Source of the DNA: Rhabdothermincola salaria
GTDB taxonomy: Bacteria > Actinomycetota > Acidimicrobiia > Acidimicrobiales > Acidimicrobilacustridaceae
Reading direction: 5' to 3'
Assembly (NCBI RefSeq): GCF_021246445.1
Contig: NZ_JAJQXW010000001.1
Location: 1,382,168-1,446,167 of the forward strand
Length of the DNA stretch: 64,000 nt
The notes beneath the pieces are model-generated. The model was not told the origin of the DNA, ran no database searches, and worked only from the letters and a program-made list of their open reading frames with translations. The position numbers and the translations under genes were made by a program. Shown one piece after another: positions 1-6,357 of this stretch. How positions within the stretch are numbered: position 1 is the stretch's first letter; each line of letters opens with the position of its first letter.

Positions 1-266
1 TGTAGGACGTCGCGCCGCACCGGGTCGCGCTGCATGTCCTTGACCAGGGTGAGCTCGGTCTCGCCGTCGATCTCGAGGTCGATGAGGGCGTTGAGGCCGG
101 CATCGGTGGTGAGCACCCGGCGCAGCTCGGTCCACTCCACGGCGACGGCGACGGCGTCACGCCCCAGCCCGTAGACGACGCCGGGGACCTTGCCCTCGTT
201 GCGGAGACGGCCGGACGTGCGCGAGCCGAGCTCGCGACCGGTGGTGGCGGTGAGGGTGAGTTCCAT
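1..266 (-). CDS. rplY: 50S ribosomal protein bL25 (Ctc family), 3' end outside window
   Basis: Binds 5S rRNA in the 50S central protuberance. The 88 visible residues start MELTLTATTGRELGSR and contain the bL25 core GKVPGVVYGLG, followed by a DIEIDGE strand and the conserved VKDMQRDPVRRDVL segment. This is the N-terminal 5S-binding domain. Actinobacterial Ctc proteins usually carry a second C-terminal (TL5-type) domain of about 100 residues, which would lie beyond position 1. Start is the ATG at 266, with AGGAG about 12 nt upstream on the minus strand. The order glmU-prs-rplY is a common actinobacterial arrangement. A TAGGAT box at 335-340 may give the gene its own promoter. Confidence 0.93.
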   Translation of the reverse strand, partial: MELTLTATTGRELGSRTSGRLRNEGKVPGVVYGLGRDAVAVAVEWTELRRVLTTDAGLNALIDLEIDGETELTLVKDMQRDPVRRDVL

Positions 267-334
267 GGTCTGTCAGGTGCTCCTGGGGCGGCGGCCGGTG
301 CGCGCGCCGGCGGGTGGCGGAAGAACGGCAGGCA

Positions 335-340
335 ATCCTA
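335..340 (-). promoter_or_regulatory. Possible -10 box for rplY
   Basis: TAGGAT on the minus strand in the rplY-prs gap. Initiation would give a leader of about 60 nt before rplY. No convincing -35 hexamer is seen, so this is only a candidate. Confidence 0.35.
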
Positions 341-412
341 CCGGGGGCCGGCCGAACCCGGGAAATCCTCCGGCGACCGTGCCCGCGGGCCGAGGGCGTG
401 CCGCCCCCGAGG

Positions 413-1393
413 TCAGGACTGGTTGGCTCCCCCGAAGATCTCCGAGACGGAGGTGTCCTCGAAGACGGCGTCGATCGCGTCGGCAATCACGCTGGCCACG
501 GACAGCACCTCGATCTTGTCGAGCTGCTTCTCCGACGGCAGGGGCAGGGTGTTGGTGACGATGACGCGGGTGATCACCGAGTTCTTGAGCCGGTCGATGG
601 CCGGGCCCGAGAGCACCCCGTGGGTGCAGGCGGCGTGGACCTCGGCGGCACCGTGCTCCATGAGCTGCTCGGCGGCGGCGACGATGGTGCCGCCGGTGTC
701 GATCATGTCGTCGATGAGCACGCACGTGCGCCCCTGCACCTCGCCCACGACGTCGCGGGCCTCGACCGCGTTCTTCTGTCCCTTCACCCGGCGCTTGTGC
801 ACGATGGCGAGGTCGGCGTGCAAGGAGTTGGCGTAGCGCTCGGCCACCTTCACCCGGCCGGCGTCCGGCGACACCACCACCAGGTCGTCGCCCAGGCTGC
901 GCATGTGCTCGACGAGCACGGGCATGGCGGTGAGGTGGTCGACGGGGCCGTCGAAGAAGCCCTGGATCTGCCCCGAGTGCAGGTCGACGCTGATGAGGCG
1001 CTTGGCGCCGGCCGACTTGAACATGTTGGCGACGAGCTTGGCGGTGATCGGCTCTCGTCCCTCGGACTTGCGGTCCTGGCGGCCGTATCCGTAGAAGGGC
1101 GCGACTGCAGTGATCCGCTTGGCCGAGGCCCGCTGGGCGGCATCGACCATGATCAGCTGCTCCATGAGGGCGTCGTTCACCGACATGGTGTCGGTGCCGA
1201 CGTGGCTCTGGATGATGAACACGTCGGTGCCCCGCACGGACTCACCGAAGCGGCAGTGCAGCTCGCCGTTGGCGAAGCGACCCAGGTTGGCGTCACCGAG
1301 CTCCACCCCCAGCTGCTCGGCGATCTCGGTCGCCAGAGGGAGATTCGCCCGCCCCGACACGAGGTGCAGGCGCTTCTTGGTGACCAACTCCAT
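413..1393 (-). CDS. prs: Ribose-phosphate pyrophosphokinase (PRPP synthetase)
   Basis: Transfers pyrophosphate from ATP to ribose-5-phosphate, making PRPP for purine, pyrimidine, His, Trp and NAD synthesis. The 326-residue length is standard for bacterial class I enzymes. Visible hallmarks are the N-terminal LVSGRANLPLA segment, the flexible-loop/ATP region PFYGYGRQDRK, the metal/ATP site VDLHSGQIQGFF, and the PRPP-binding loop VLIDDMIDTGGTI. ATG at 1393 follows a GGGGAAG Shine-Dalgarno at suitable spacing. It lies 36 nt after the glmU stop on the same strand, consistent with co-transcription and with the shared metabolic theme of nucleotide-sugar precursors. Confidence 0.97.
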   Translation of the reverse strand: MELVTKKRLHLVSGRANLPLATEIAEQLGVELGDANLGRFANGELHCRFGESVRGTDVFIIQSHVGTDTMSVNDALMEQLIMVDAAQRASAKRITAVAPFYGYGRQDRKSEGREPITAKLVANMFKSAGAKRLISVDLHSGQIQGFFDGPVDHLTAMPVLVEHMRSLGDDLVVVSPDAGRVKVAERYANSLHADLAIVHKRRVKGQKNAVEARDVVGEVQGRTCVLIDDMIDTGGTIVAAAEQLMEHGAAEVHAACTHGVLSGPAIDRLKNSVITRVIVTNTLPLPSEKQLDKIEVLSVASVIADAIDAVFEDTSVSEIFGGANQS

Positions 1394-1429
1394 GTGCTTC
1401 CCCTGGGGTGGGTGGCGGATGCCCCGGCG

Positions 1430-2536
1430 CTACTGGGCCGGGTCGGCGAGAGTCGCAGTGTAGAACGGCCCCGTGCGCACGCCGTCGGGCACCCGGCTGC
1501 CCGCATCCAGGGCGGCGAAGGGACCGACCACGGTGCCCTCACCGATCTCGGCGTCTCGCCCGACGGTGTGCTCGACCACCGAGGCGGCGCCCACGACGCA
1601 GTCGACGAGGCGGGTGTCGGGGCCGATCTCGGCCCCCGAGCCGATGACGCACCGTCCTTGCAGCATGGTGCCGGGGAACAAGGTGACGTCGGTGGCCAGC
1701 TCGACGGTGGCGTCGACGTAGGTGCGCTCGGGATCGAGCATGGTGACCCCCTTGCGCAGCCAGGCCTCGTTGGTGCGCCGGCGCAGCTCGGCCTCGGCCG
1801 TCGAGAGCTGGACGCGGTCGTTCACCCCCTGGGTGTCGGCTGCGTCGTCGGCCGCGACGGCGGCGACCTGGTAGCCGGCGGCGGCGAGGACCCCGACCAC
1901 GTCGGTGAGGTAGTACTCGCCCTGGACGTTCTCGGGGCTGAGCCGGCGCAGGGCCGGGGCCAACAGGCTGGCCCGGAAGCAATAGATCGAGGTGTTGACC
2001 TCGTCGATGGCCAGCTCTTCGTCGGTGGCGTCGGCCTGCTCGACGACGCGCTCGACGCGATCGTCGCGACCTCGCACCACCCGGCCGTACCCGGTGGGGT
2101 CGGCCATGTGGGCCGTGAGCATGGTGCAGGCGGCGTCGCTGGCCCGGTGGGCCTCGACGAGGGCGGTGATGGTGGAGGCCCGCAGCAGCGGGGTGTCGCC
2201 GGGGAGGACCAGCAGGTCGGCGTCGCTCTCGTCGAGGTCCTCGGCCGGGAAGGCGGTGAGGGCGACGCTCACCGCGTCGCCGGTGCCGCGCTGCACGTGC
2301 TGCTCCACGAACTCCAACGGGACGTGGGGGGCGGCGTCGACGAGCTTCTTGGTGACCCGCTCGGCACCGTGGCCCACCACCACCACCGCCCGGCGCACGT
2401 CGCAGTCGACCAGCGAATCGAGGACGTAGAGCACCATGGCCCGCCCGCACAGCAGGTGCAGGGGCTTGGGGCGGCTCGACCGCATGCGGGTGCCTTCGCC
2501 GGCGGCGAGCACGATGGCTGACAAGGGGCGGTCCAT
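1430..2536 (-). CDS. glmU: GlmU-type UDP-GlcNAc pyrophosphorylase lacking the acetyltransferase domain
   Basis: Residues 1-225 form the complete uridyltransferase domain, with the signature LAAGEGTRM, then RPKPLHLLCG, QRGTGDAV, the LLVLPGDTPLL metal site, GYGRVVR and NTSIYCF. A left-handed beta-helix begins near residue 255 but stops after about 90 residues at a TAG. The total is 368 residues against the usual 450-480. The ending GPFAALDAGS aligns with the E. coli GPFARLRPGA segment, so the acetyl-transfer active-site region (Arg333, Lys351, His363 and Asn386 in E. coli numbering) is replaced or absent. Inference: this enzyme makes UDP-GlcNAc from GlcNAc-1-P only, and another enzyme must acetylate GlcN-1-P. 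ATG at 2536 follows GAAAGGGG. Confidence 0.9.
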   Translation of the reverse strand: MDRPLSAIVLAAGEGTRMRSSRPKPLHLLCGRAMVLYVLDSLVDCDVRRAVVVVGHGAERVTKKLVDAAPHVPLEFVEQHVQRGTGDAVSVALTAFPAEDLDESDADLLVLPGDTPLLRASTITALVEAHRASDAACTMLTAHMADPTGYGRVVRGRDDRVERVVEQADATDEELAIDEVNTSIYCFRASLLAPALRRLSPENVQGEYYLTDVVGVLAAAGYQVAAVAADDAADTQGVNDRVQLSTAEAELRRRTNEAWLRKGVTMLDPERTYVDATVELATDVTLFPGTMLQGRCVIGSGAEIGPDTRLVDCVVGAASVVEHTVGRDAEIGEGTVVGPFAALDAGSRVPDGVRTGPFYTATLADPAQ

Positions 2537-2603
2537 GGCCCCTTTCTATCGCCACCCCCCGTCGGGTGACAGCAGGGCCGGTGGTACCGTCGGGGGCACC
2601 TTT

Positions 2604-2675
2604 CGGGGGTGGTGTAATAGGTAACACGCCAGGTTTTGGTCCTGGTCTTCGGGGTTCGAGTCCCTGCCCCCGAGC
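2604..2675 (+). tRNA. tRNA-Gln (anticodon TTG)
   Basis: A 72-nt cloverleaf. The acceptor stem TCGGGGG pairs with CCCCCGA, discriminator G. The anticodon stem is CCAGG/CCTGG with loop TTTTGGT, which puts TTG at positions 34-36. The T arm is CGGGG-TTCGAGT-CCCTG with one G.U pair. The 3' CCA is not encoded. It sits in the divergent gap between glmU and bS22. Confidence 0.95.
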
Positions 2676-2710
2676 TGGTCGCTCGTTTCGCAACCTCGTC
2701 ACGGTCCCGG

Positions 2711-2716
2711 TAGAGT
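2711..2716 (+). promoter_or_regulatory. -10 box (TAGAGT) for bS22
   Basis: TAGAGT ends 10 nt before the bS22 ATG. TTCGCA lies about 17 nt further upstream as a weak -35. The spacing implies a leaderless or near-leaderless transcript, and no Shine-Dalgarno is present. Confidence 0.55.
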
Positions 2717-2726
2717 CCTCGCCGCC

Positions 2727-2828
2727 ATGGGTTCTCTGATCAAGAAGCGTCGCAAGCGAATGCGCAAGAAGAAGCACAAGAAGATGCTGAAGCGCACTCG
2801 TTTCCAACGCCGAGCAGCCGGCAAGTAG
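2727..2828 (+). CDS. 30S ribosomal protein bS22 (33 residues)
   Basis: Encodes 33 residues beginning MGSLIKKRRKRMRKKKHKK and ending RRAAGK, almost entirely Lys/Arg. This matches the mycobacterial small-subunit protein bS22 (AURKAIP1/COX24-like family), which is also 33 residues and starts MGSVIKKRRKRM. In the Mycobacterium smegmatis ribosome it binds 16S rRNA near the decoding region. The gene has its own TAGAGT box, no Shine-Dalgarno, and a strong hairpin directly after the stop, so it looks like an independent monocistronic unit. Very short basic genes like this are often left unannotated. Confidence 0.92.
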   Translation: MGSLIKKRRKRMRKKKHKKMLKRTRFQRRAAGK

Positions 2829-2844
2829 CCCCCGTTCGCGGGGG
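2829..2844 (+). terminator. Terminator hairpin of bS22
   Basis: CCCCCG-TTCG-CGGGGG, a perfect 6-bp GC stem with a TTCG loop, begins at the base after the bS22 stop codon. There is no T tract, which is common in high-GC actinobacteria. Confidence 0.7.
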
Positions 2845-2875
2845 CCGGACCGGCCCACCGTCACGTCCATCTCTC

Positions 2876-2906
2876 ACCCACCCGGCCCTTTCGGCGCCGG
2901 GTGGGT
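2876..2906. terminator. Bidirectional hairpin between bS22 and ispE
   Basis: 11-bp perfect arms (ACCCACCCGGC / GCCGGGTGGGT) around a 9-nt loop, in the convergent gap between bS22 (+) and ispE (-). It could terminate transcripts from both sides. Confidence 0.65.
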
Positions 2907-2972
2907 CCGCGTCCGGGACCCCTTCCCCGCACCCGCCGCCGGCCCTCGGTGGCCGGAGTGATGCCGCAGGGC

Positions 2973-3704
2973 TCAGACGGTGTGGACCACCACGCGACCG
3001 TCGCCGGGGTGGTCCCCGTCGACGAACCAGGTCGAGCCCGACCCGGCCAAACGGGGCCGCTGCCCGGTGACCTCGGCCAAGCGTTCACGCCACGCCGCGA
3101 GACGGGGCTCGACGACGAGGGCGGCGGGCTCGAGGTCGTTGCCGTGCTCGCCCCGGGGACCACCGAGGTCGTCCCAGGCCCGGTAGACCGCCGGGGTGGA
3201 GCAGCCGAACGGCGGGGTCCACAAGGTGAGGGTGCGGACCTCGACCGGGAGCGGTTCGACGACTTCGCCGATGCCGCGGACCCGTGCCCGTCCGCCCACC
3301 AGGCAGAACGGCACGTCGGCACCGAGATCGGCCGCGGCCTCGAGGTCGTCGAAGCGGGCCCAGCGCAGCACGGCCGCGGCGTCGGCCGACCCCCCACCCA
3401 GCCCGGCGCCGGCAGGGATGCGCTTGTGCAGCCGCACGTGGGCCCGACGTCCGACCAGCGCCAGCGCCCGGCGCACCAGGTTGTCGTCGTCCGCCTCCAC
3501 CTCGTGGGCAGCGCCGGACGATCCGTCGACGATGTCCAGGCCGTCGCCCTCGGCCACCTCGAGCGTGTCGCACAGGTCGAGGGTGACCATCTCGGCGTCG
3601 AGGAGGTGGAACCCGTCGTCACGCCGGCCCGTGACCCGCAGGGACAACGTGAGCTTGGCCGGGGCGGTCAGCGTGACGGGCAGGGTCGGGGCGTGCTCGG
3701 ACAT
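2973..3704 (-). CDS. ispE: 4-diphosphocytidyl-2-C-methyl-D-erythritol kinase
   Basis: Phosphorylates the 2-hydroxyl of CDP-ME in the non-mevalonate isoprenoid pathway. It is a GHMP kinase with N-terminal APAKLTLSLRV, DGFHLLDAEMVTL, the glycine-rich ATP loop PAGAGLGGGSADAAAVLRW, and the C-terminal LAGSGSTWF motif. The 243-residue length is slightly short for the family (about 280), mainly from a compact C-terminal half. ATG at 3704 was chosen because the family motif begins about ten residues later; reading further upstream only enters the rsmA gene. The start lies 5 nt after the rsmA stop, so the pair is co-transcribed. It is the last gene of the metG-tatD-rpf-rsmA-ispE cluster. Confidence 0.93.
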   Translation of the reverse strand: MSEHAPTLPVTLTAPAKLTLSLRVTGRRDDGFHLLDAEMVTLDLCDTLEVAEGDGLDIVDGSSGAAHEVEADDDNLVRRALALVGRRAHVRLHKRIPAGAGLGGGSADAAAVLRWARFDDLEAAADLGADVPFCLVGGRARVRGIGEVVEPLPVEVRTLTLWTPPFGCSTPAVYRAWDDLGGPRGEHGNDLEPAALVVEPRLAAWRERLAEVTGQRPRLAGSGSTWFVDGDHPGDGRVVVHTV

Positions 3705-3709
3705 CTCGG

Positions 3710-4558
3710 TCAGCCTGGCACGGGCGCCGGTCCCACCACGTCGGCCAGCGCGCCCCACTGCTCGATGCCGAGCTGCTCGGGCCGCTCGTCGGGGGCCACG
3801 CCCGCGGCGGCGAACATCTCGGATGTCACCCATCCCGACAGCGACCGGCGCAGCATCTTGCGTCGCTGCCCGAAGGCCTTTCGCACGAGCGCGAAGAGCA
3901 CGTCGCGATCGGCGTCCACCGCCGGGCGGGGACGACGGCGGATGCGCACGAGCACGGACTCGACCTTGGGCTGGGGCACGAAGACCGTGGGCGGCACCCG
4001 TCCGACGACCTCAGCGGTGGCCCACAGGGCCACCTTCACCGACGGGATGCCGTAGGCGCCGCCACCGGGACCGGCGGCCAGGCGCTCCCCCACCTCCCGC
4101 TGGACCATCACCAACATCGTCTCGATGGCGGGGACGTCGTCGAGCAGCTGCAGCACGATCGTGGTGCCCACGTTGTAAGGGAGGTTGGCCACGAGGGTCC
4201 ACGCCGGAGCCGACGCCAGCAGCTCGGACCAGTCGACGGCGAGCGCGTCGCCCTGGACCACCCGCACCCCGAGGGGCACGACGACCTCCTCGAGCACCGG
4301 GAGGAGGTGCCGGTCGAGCTCGACCGCGGTCACCGTGGCCCCGGTCTCGGCCAGAGCCGTGGTGAGCGACCCCACGCCGGGACCCACCTCCACCACCGAG
4401 TCGCCGGGACCGACCTCGGCCAGCCGGGCGATGCGCCGCACGGTGTTGGGATCGACCACGAAGTTCTGGCCGAGCGCCCGGCTCGGGGCCAGGCCGTGGC
4501 GCTCCAAGAGCTCGACCACCTGCGTGCGGGTGAGGGTCACCGTGTCAGCCTCGCCCAT
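3710..4558 (-). CDS. rsmA: 16S rRNA (A1518/A1519-N6)-dimethyltransferase
   Basis: KsgA/RsmA dimethylates two adjacent adenosines in the 3' hairpin of 16S rRNA late in 30S assembly. The 282 residues show the N-terminal LGQNFVVDPN motif, the SAM-binding VEVGPGVGSLT loop, VELDRHL, the QGDALAVDW acidic site and the catalytic NLPYN motif near residue 140. The C-terminal small domain includes the conserved AFGQRRKMLRRSL. ATG at 4558 begins MGEADTVTLTRTQV, a typical family start. It sits between the resuscitation-promoting factor and ispE, the order conserved in many actinobacteria. Confidence 0.96.
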   Translation of the reverse strand: MGEADTVTLTRTQVVELLERHGLAPSRALGQNFVVDPNTVRRIARLAEVGPGDSVVEVGPGVGSLTTALAETGATVTAVELDRHLLPVLEEVVVPLGVRVVQGDALAVDWSELLASAPAWTLVANLPYNVGTTIVLQLLDDVPAIETMLVMVQREVGERLAAGPGGGAYGIPSVKVALWATAEVVGRVPPTVFVPQPKVESVLVRIRRRPRPAVDADRDVLFALVRKAFGQRRKMLRRSLSGWVTSEMFAAAGVAPDERPEQLGIEQWGALADVVGPAPVPG

Positions 4559-4663
4559 CGCCGGTCACCGGGCGAGTCGAGGTCCCGACCGCCGCCGCCA
4601 CTGGCGAACCCGGCCGGCGGAACACCAGTTGGCAGCCCGGCCGGGCCGGGCTGTCGGCGAGGG

Positions 4664-5281
4664 CTACAGCAGGCCGAGGAGGCGAGCGCAGCCCGGCCAG
4701 GCACCCCAGCCCTGCTGGGCACGGAGGCGTTCGGCCGCGGCGATCTGCTCGGCTCGGCTGGCCTGGTGGGGCATGGCGGCGAAGTCCGTGCCCCCCACGT
4801 AGCGCCAGCTCTGCATCGTGAACTGCAGGCCGCCGTAGAAGCCGTTGCCCGAGTTCATCGACCAGTTGCCCGAACTCTCGCACTGGGCCAGCTGGTCCCA
4901 GATGGCGCCGTTGGACACCGGGGGCGCCGGTGCCGCCGTGGTGGGCGGAGGAGGCGGGGCGGTCGTGGGGGGCGGAGGAGGCGGGGGCGGGGGCGGAGGA
5001 GGAGGCGCCGTGGTGGTGGTCGTGGTCTGCGGGGCCGCGGTGGTGGAGGGCGCCGCCGTGGTCGTTGTCTCGATCGTCTCGACCGGGGCCGGCTCGGCCG
5101 TCGTGGGCACTGTCGTGTCCGGCGCAGCGGTGGTGGAGGGCGCCTCGGCCACCACCAGGCTGGGCTGGGGGGCGTCGGTGGTGACCACCGCGACCTCCGA
5201 GTCGGCCGAGGCCACCCCACCGATGATCTCGAGCGCCAGGATCGGAAGGCAGACCAGCGTCACCACCAATGCGAGGACCAT
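4664..5281 (-). CDS. Resuscitation-promoting-factor (Rpf) domain muralytic protein
   Basis: Secreted peptidoglycan-cleaving factor that promotes growth from dormancy. A hydrophobic N-terminal segment (residues 1-26, VLALVVTLVCLPILALEI) acts as signal or anchor. Residues 30-125 are a Thr/Pro/Ala linker that includes a run of 13 prolines. The C-terminal Rpf domain (about 126-205) contains IWDQLAQCESSGNW, with the presumed catalytic Glu at residue 135, then GFYGGLQF, SRAEQIAAAERLRAQQGW and a second Cys near the end. The family's DUF348/G5 repeats (as in RpfB) are absent, so this is a small linker-type Rpf. ATG at 5281 is the only ATG or GTG after the upstream in-frame stop. It has a good promoter and a leader of about 125 nt. 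Confidence 0.92.
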   Translation of the reverse strand: MVLALVVTLVCLPILALEIIGGVASADSEVAVVTTDAPQPSLVVAEAPSTTAAPDTTVPTTAEPAPVETIETTTTAAPSTTAAPQTTTTTTAPPPPPPPPPPPPPTTAPPPPPTTAAPAPPVSNGAIWDQLAQCESSGNWSMNSGNGFYGGLQFTMQSWRYVGGTDFAAMPHQASRAEQIAAAERLRAQQGWGAWPGCARLLGLL

Positions 5282-5411
5282 TCGACGCTGCGGGGGGCTC
5301 GACGTGGTGGACAGCGTGCTCTTCTCTCACTGGGCGACAGGCCGGCTGCGCACAGCGGGGCCACGCCGAGCGCATCAACGCTCACCGTCACTCCGCCCGG
5401 AGCCGTCTCCG

Positions 5412-5440
5412 ACCCTAGGCAGCCTGCAACGCGATCGCAA
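5412..5440 (-). promoter_or_regulatory. Promoter of the rpf gene
   Basis: On the minus strand TTGCGA (5440-5435), a 17-nt spacer and TAGGGT (5417-5412) form a near-consensus SigA-type promoter. The leader of about 125 nt can fold: a CGGAG-ACGG-CTCCG hairpin lies near its 5' end and GCTG-TGCG-CAGC further on. Two TGACAG direct repeats 11 nt apart lie just upstream of the -35. Confidence 0.7.
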
Positions 5441-5545
5441 CTTCTGTCACCTGGCTGTCAGACACGACACGGGGCCGACATCGACGTCGCCCCTCACGGC
5501 CCGTGGGGCCGGGAAGCGGGGCGCGCCGGGCGGCCCCCGCCGGCG

Positions 5546-6352
5546 TCAGGAGCCGTCGGCGCCGAGGTGGTAGACCCGCTCGGCGTTGGCCCACGTGGCC
5601 TCGGCCACGGCCGCAGTCGCGACGCCGCGGGCCGCGGCCACGGCCTCTCCGACGAGGGGCACCAGCGCCGGCCGGTTGGGACGGCCCCGGTGGGGCACCG
5701 GGGCCAGGTAGGGCGAGTCGGTCTCGACGAGGAGGCGGTCGAGCGGGCACAGCACCGCCGCCTCGCGCACCTCGGGCGCACCTTTGAAGGTGACGATGCC
5801 GCTGAACGACAGGTGGGCGCCGAGGTCGAGGCAGCGCCGGGCCTCGTCGGGGCCTCCGGTGAAGCAGTGGATGACCGTCCGTTCGGGCAGGCCCTCGGCC
5901 TCGAGGACGGCGAACGTGTCGGCCCATGCCTCACGGGTGTGCACGACGAGGGCCAGGTCGTGGGCGTGAGCCAACGCGACCTGGGCGGCGAAGACCGCCC
6001 GCTGGGTGTCCCGGGGTGAGTGGTCGTAGTGGTAGTCGAGCCCGCACTCCCCCACGGCCACCACCTCCGGCTCGGCCAGGAGGGCTTCGATGCCGTCGAG
6101 CCCCTGCGAGGCGTCGTGGGGGTGCACACCGGCGGTGGCCCACACCCCGTCGTGGGCCCGGGCCGACGCGATGGCGCCACGGGAGCCGTCCAGGTCGGTG
6201 CCCACGGTGATCAACCGCTCGACGCCCGCGGCTCGGGCCTCGCCGACCTGCTCGGCCGCGCCGGCACCCCCGTCGGCGCCGAGGGCCAGGTGGCAGTGGT
6301 CGTCGGTCCAGCGCAGCCCGCCGGTGGCGAGCGTCGGGTCGTCGCCGGGCAC
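5546..6352 (-). CDS. tatD: TatD-family metal-dependent deoxyribonuclease
   Basis: TatD enzymes are TIM-barrel metal-dependent 3'-5' DNA exonucleases. Visible motifs are WTDDHCHLAL (metal His pair), ATAGVHPHDA, the VGECGLDYHYDHS Glu-binding strand, LVVHTREAW, VIHCFTGGP, HLSFSGIVTFK and the LLVETDSPYLAP Asp site. Length is 268 residues from the GTG at 6352. A TTG at 6361 that overlaps the metG stop as TTGA is an equally possible start, and the glgX gene in this window uses exactly that arrangement. It lies directly after metG and upstream of rpf on the same strand, the conserved actinobacterial order. Confidence 0.93.
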   Translation of the reverse strand: MPGDDPTLATGGLRWTDDHCHLALGADGGAGAAEQVGEARAAGVERLITVGTDLDGSRGAIASARAHDGVWATAGVHPHDASQGLDGIEALLAEPEVVAVGECGLDYHYDHSPRDTQRAVFAAQVALAHAHDLALVVHTREAWADTFAVLEAEGLPERTVIHCFTGGPDEARRCLDLGAHLSFSGIVTFKGAPEVREAAVLCPLDRLLVETDSPYLAPVPHRGRPNRPALVPLVGEAVAAARGVATAAVAEATWANAERVYHLGADGS

Positions 6353-6357
6353 GCCGT

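Noticed and set aside
314-2521. Long open frame (over 700 codons) on the plus strand opposite prs and glmU
   Set aside because: It is a GC-rich shadow: composition is Gly/Val/His/Arg-heavy with no family motif, and prs and glmU on the other strand are unmistakable.
2586-2591. TACCGT as the -10 box of tRNA-Gln
   Set aside because: It is 12 nt from the mature 5' end, which is plausible, but no -35 hexamer at usable spacing could be found, so it was not listed.
5282-5411. ydaO (cyclic-di-AMP) riboswitch upstream of rpf
   Set aside because: The rpf leader lacks the conserved GGGGGACCCA-like and GGGUGAA-like blocks; only small local hairpins are visible.
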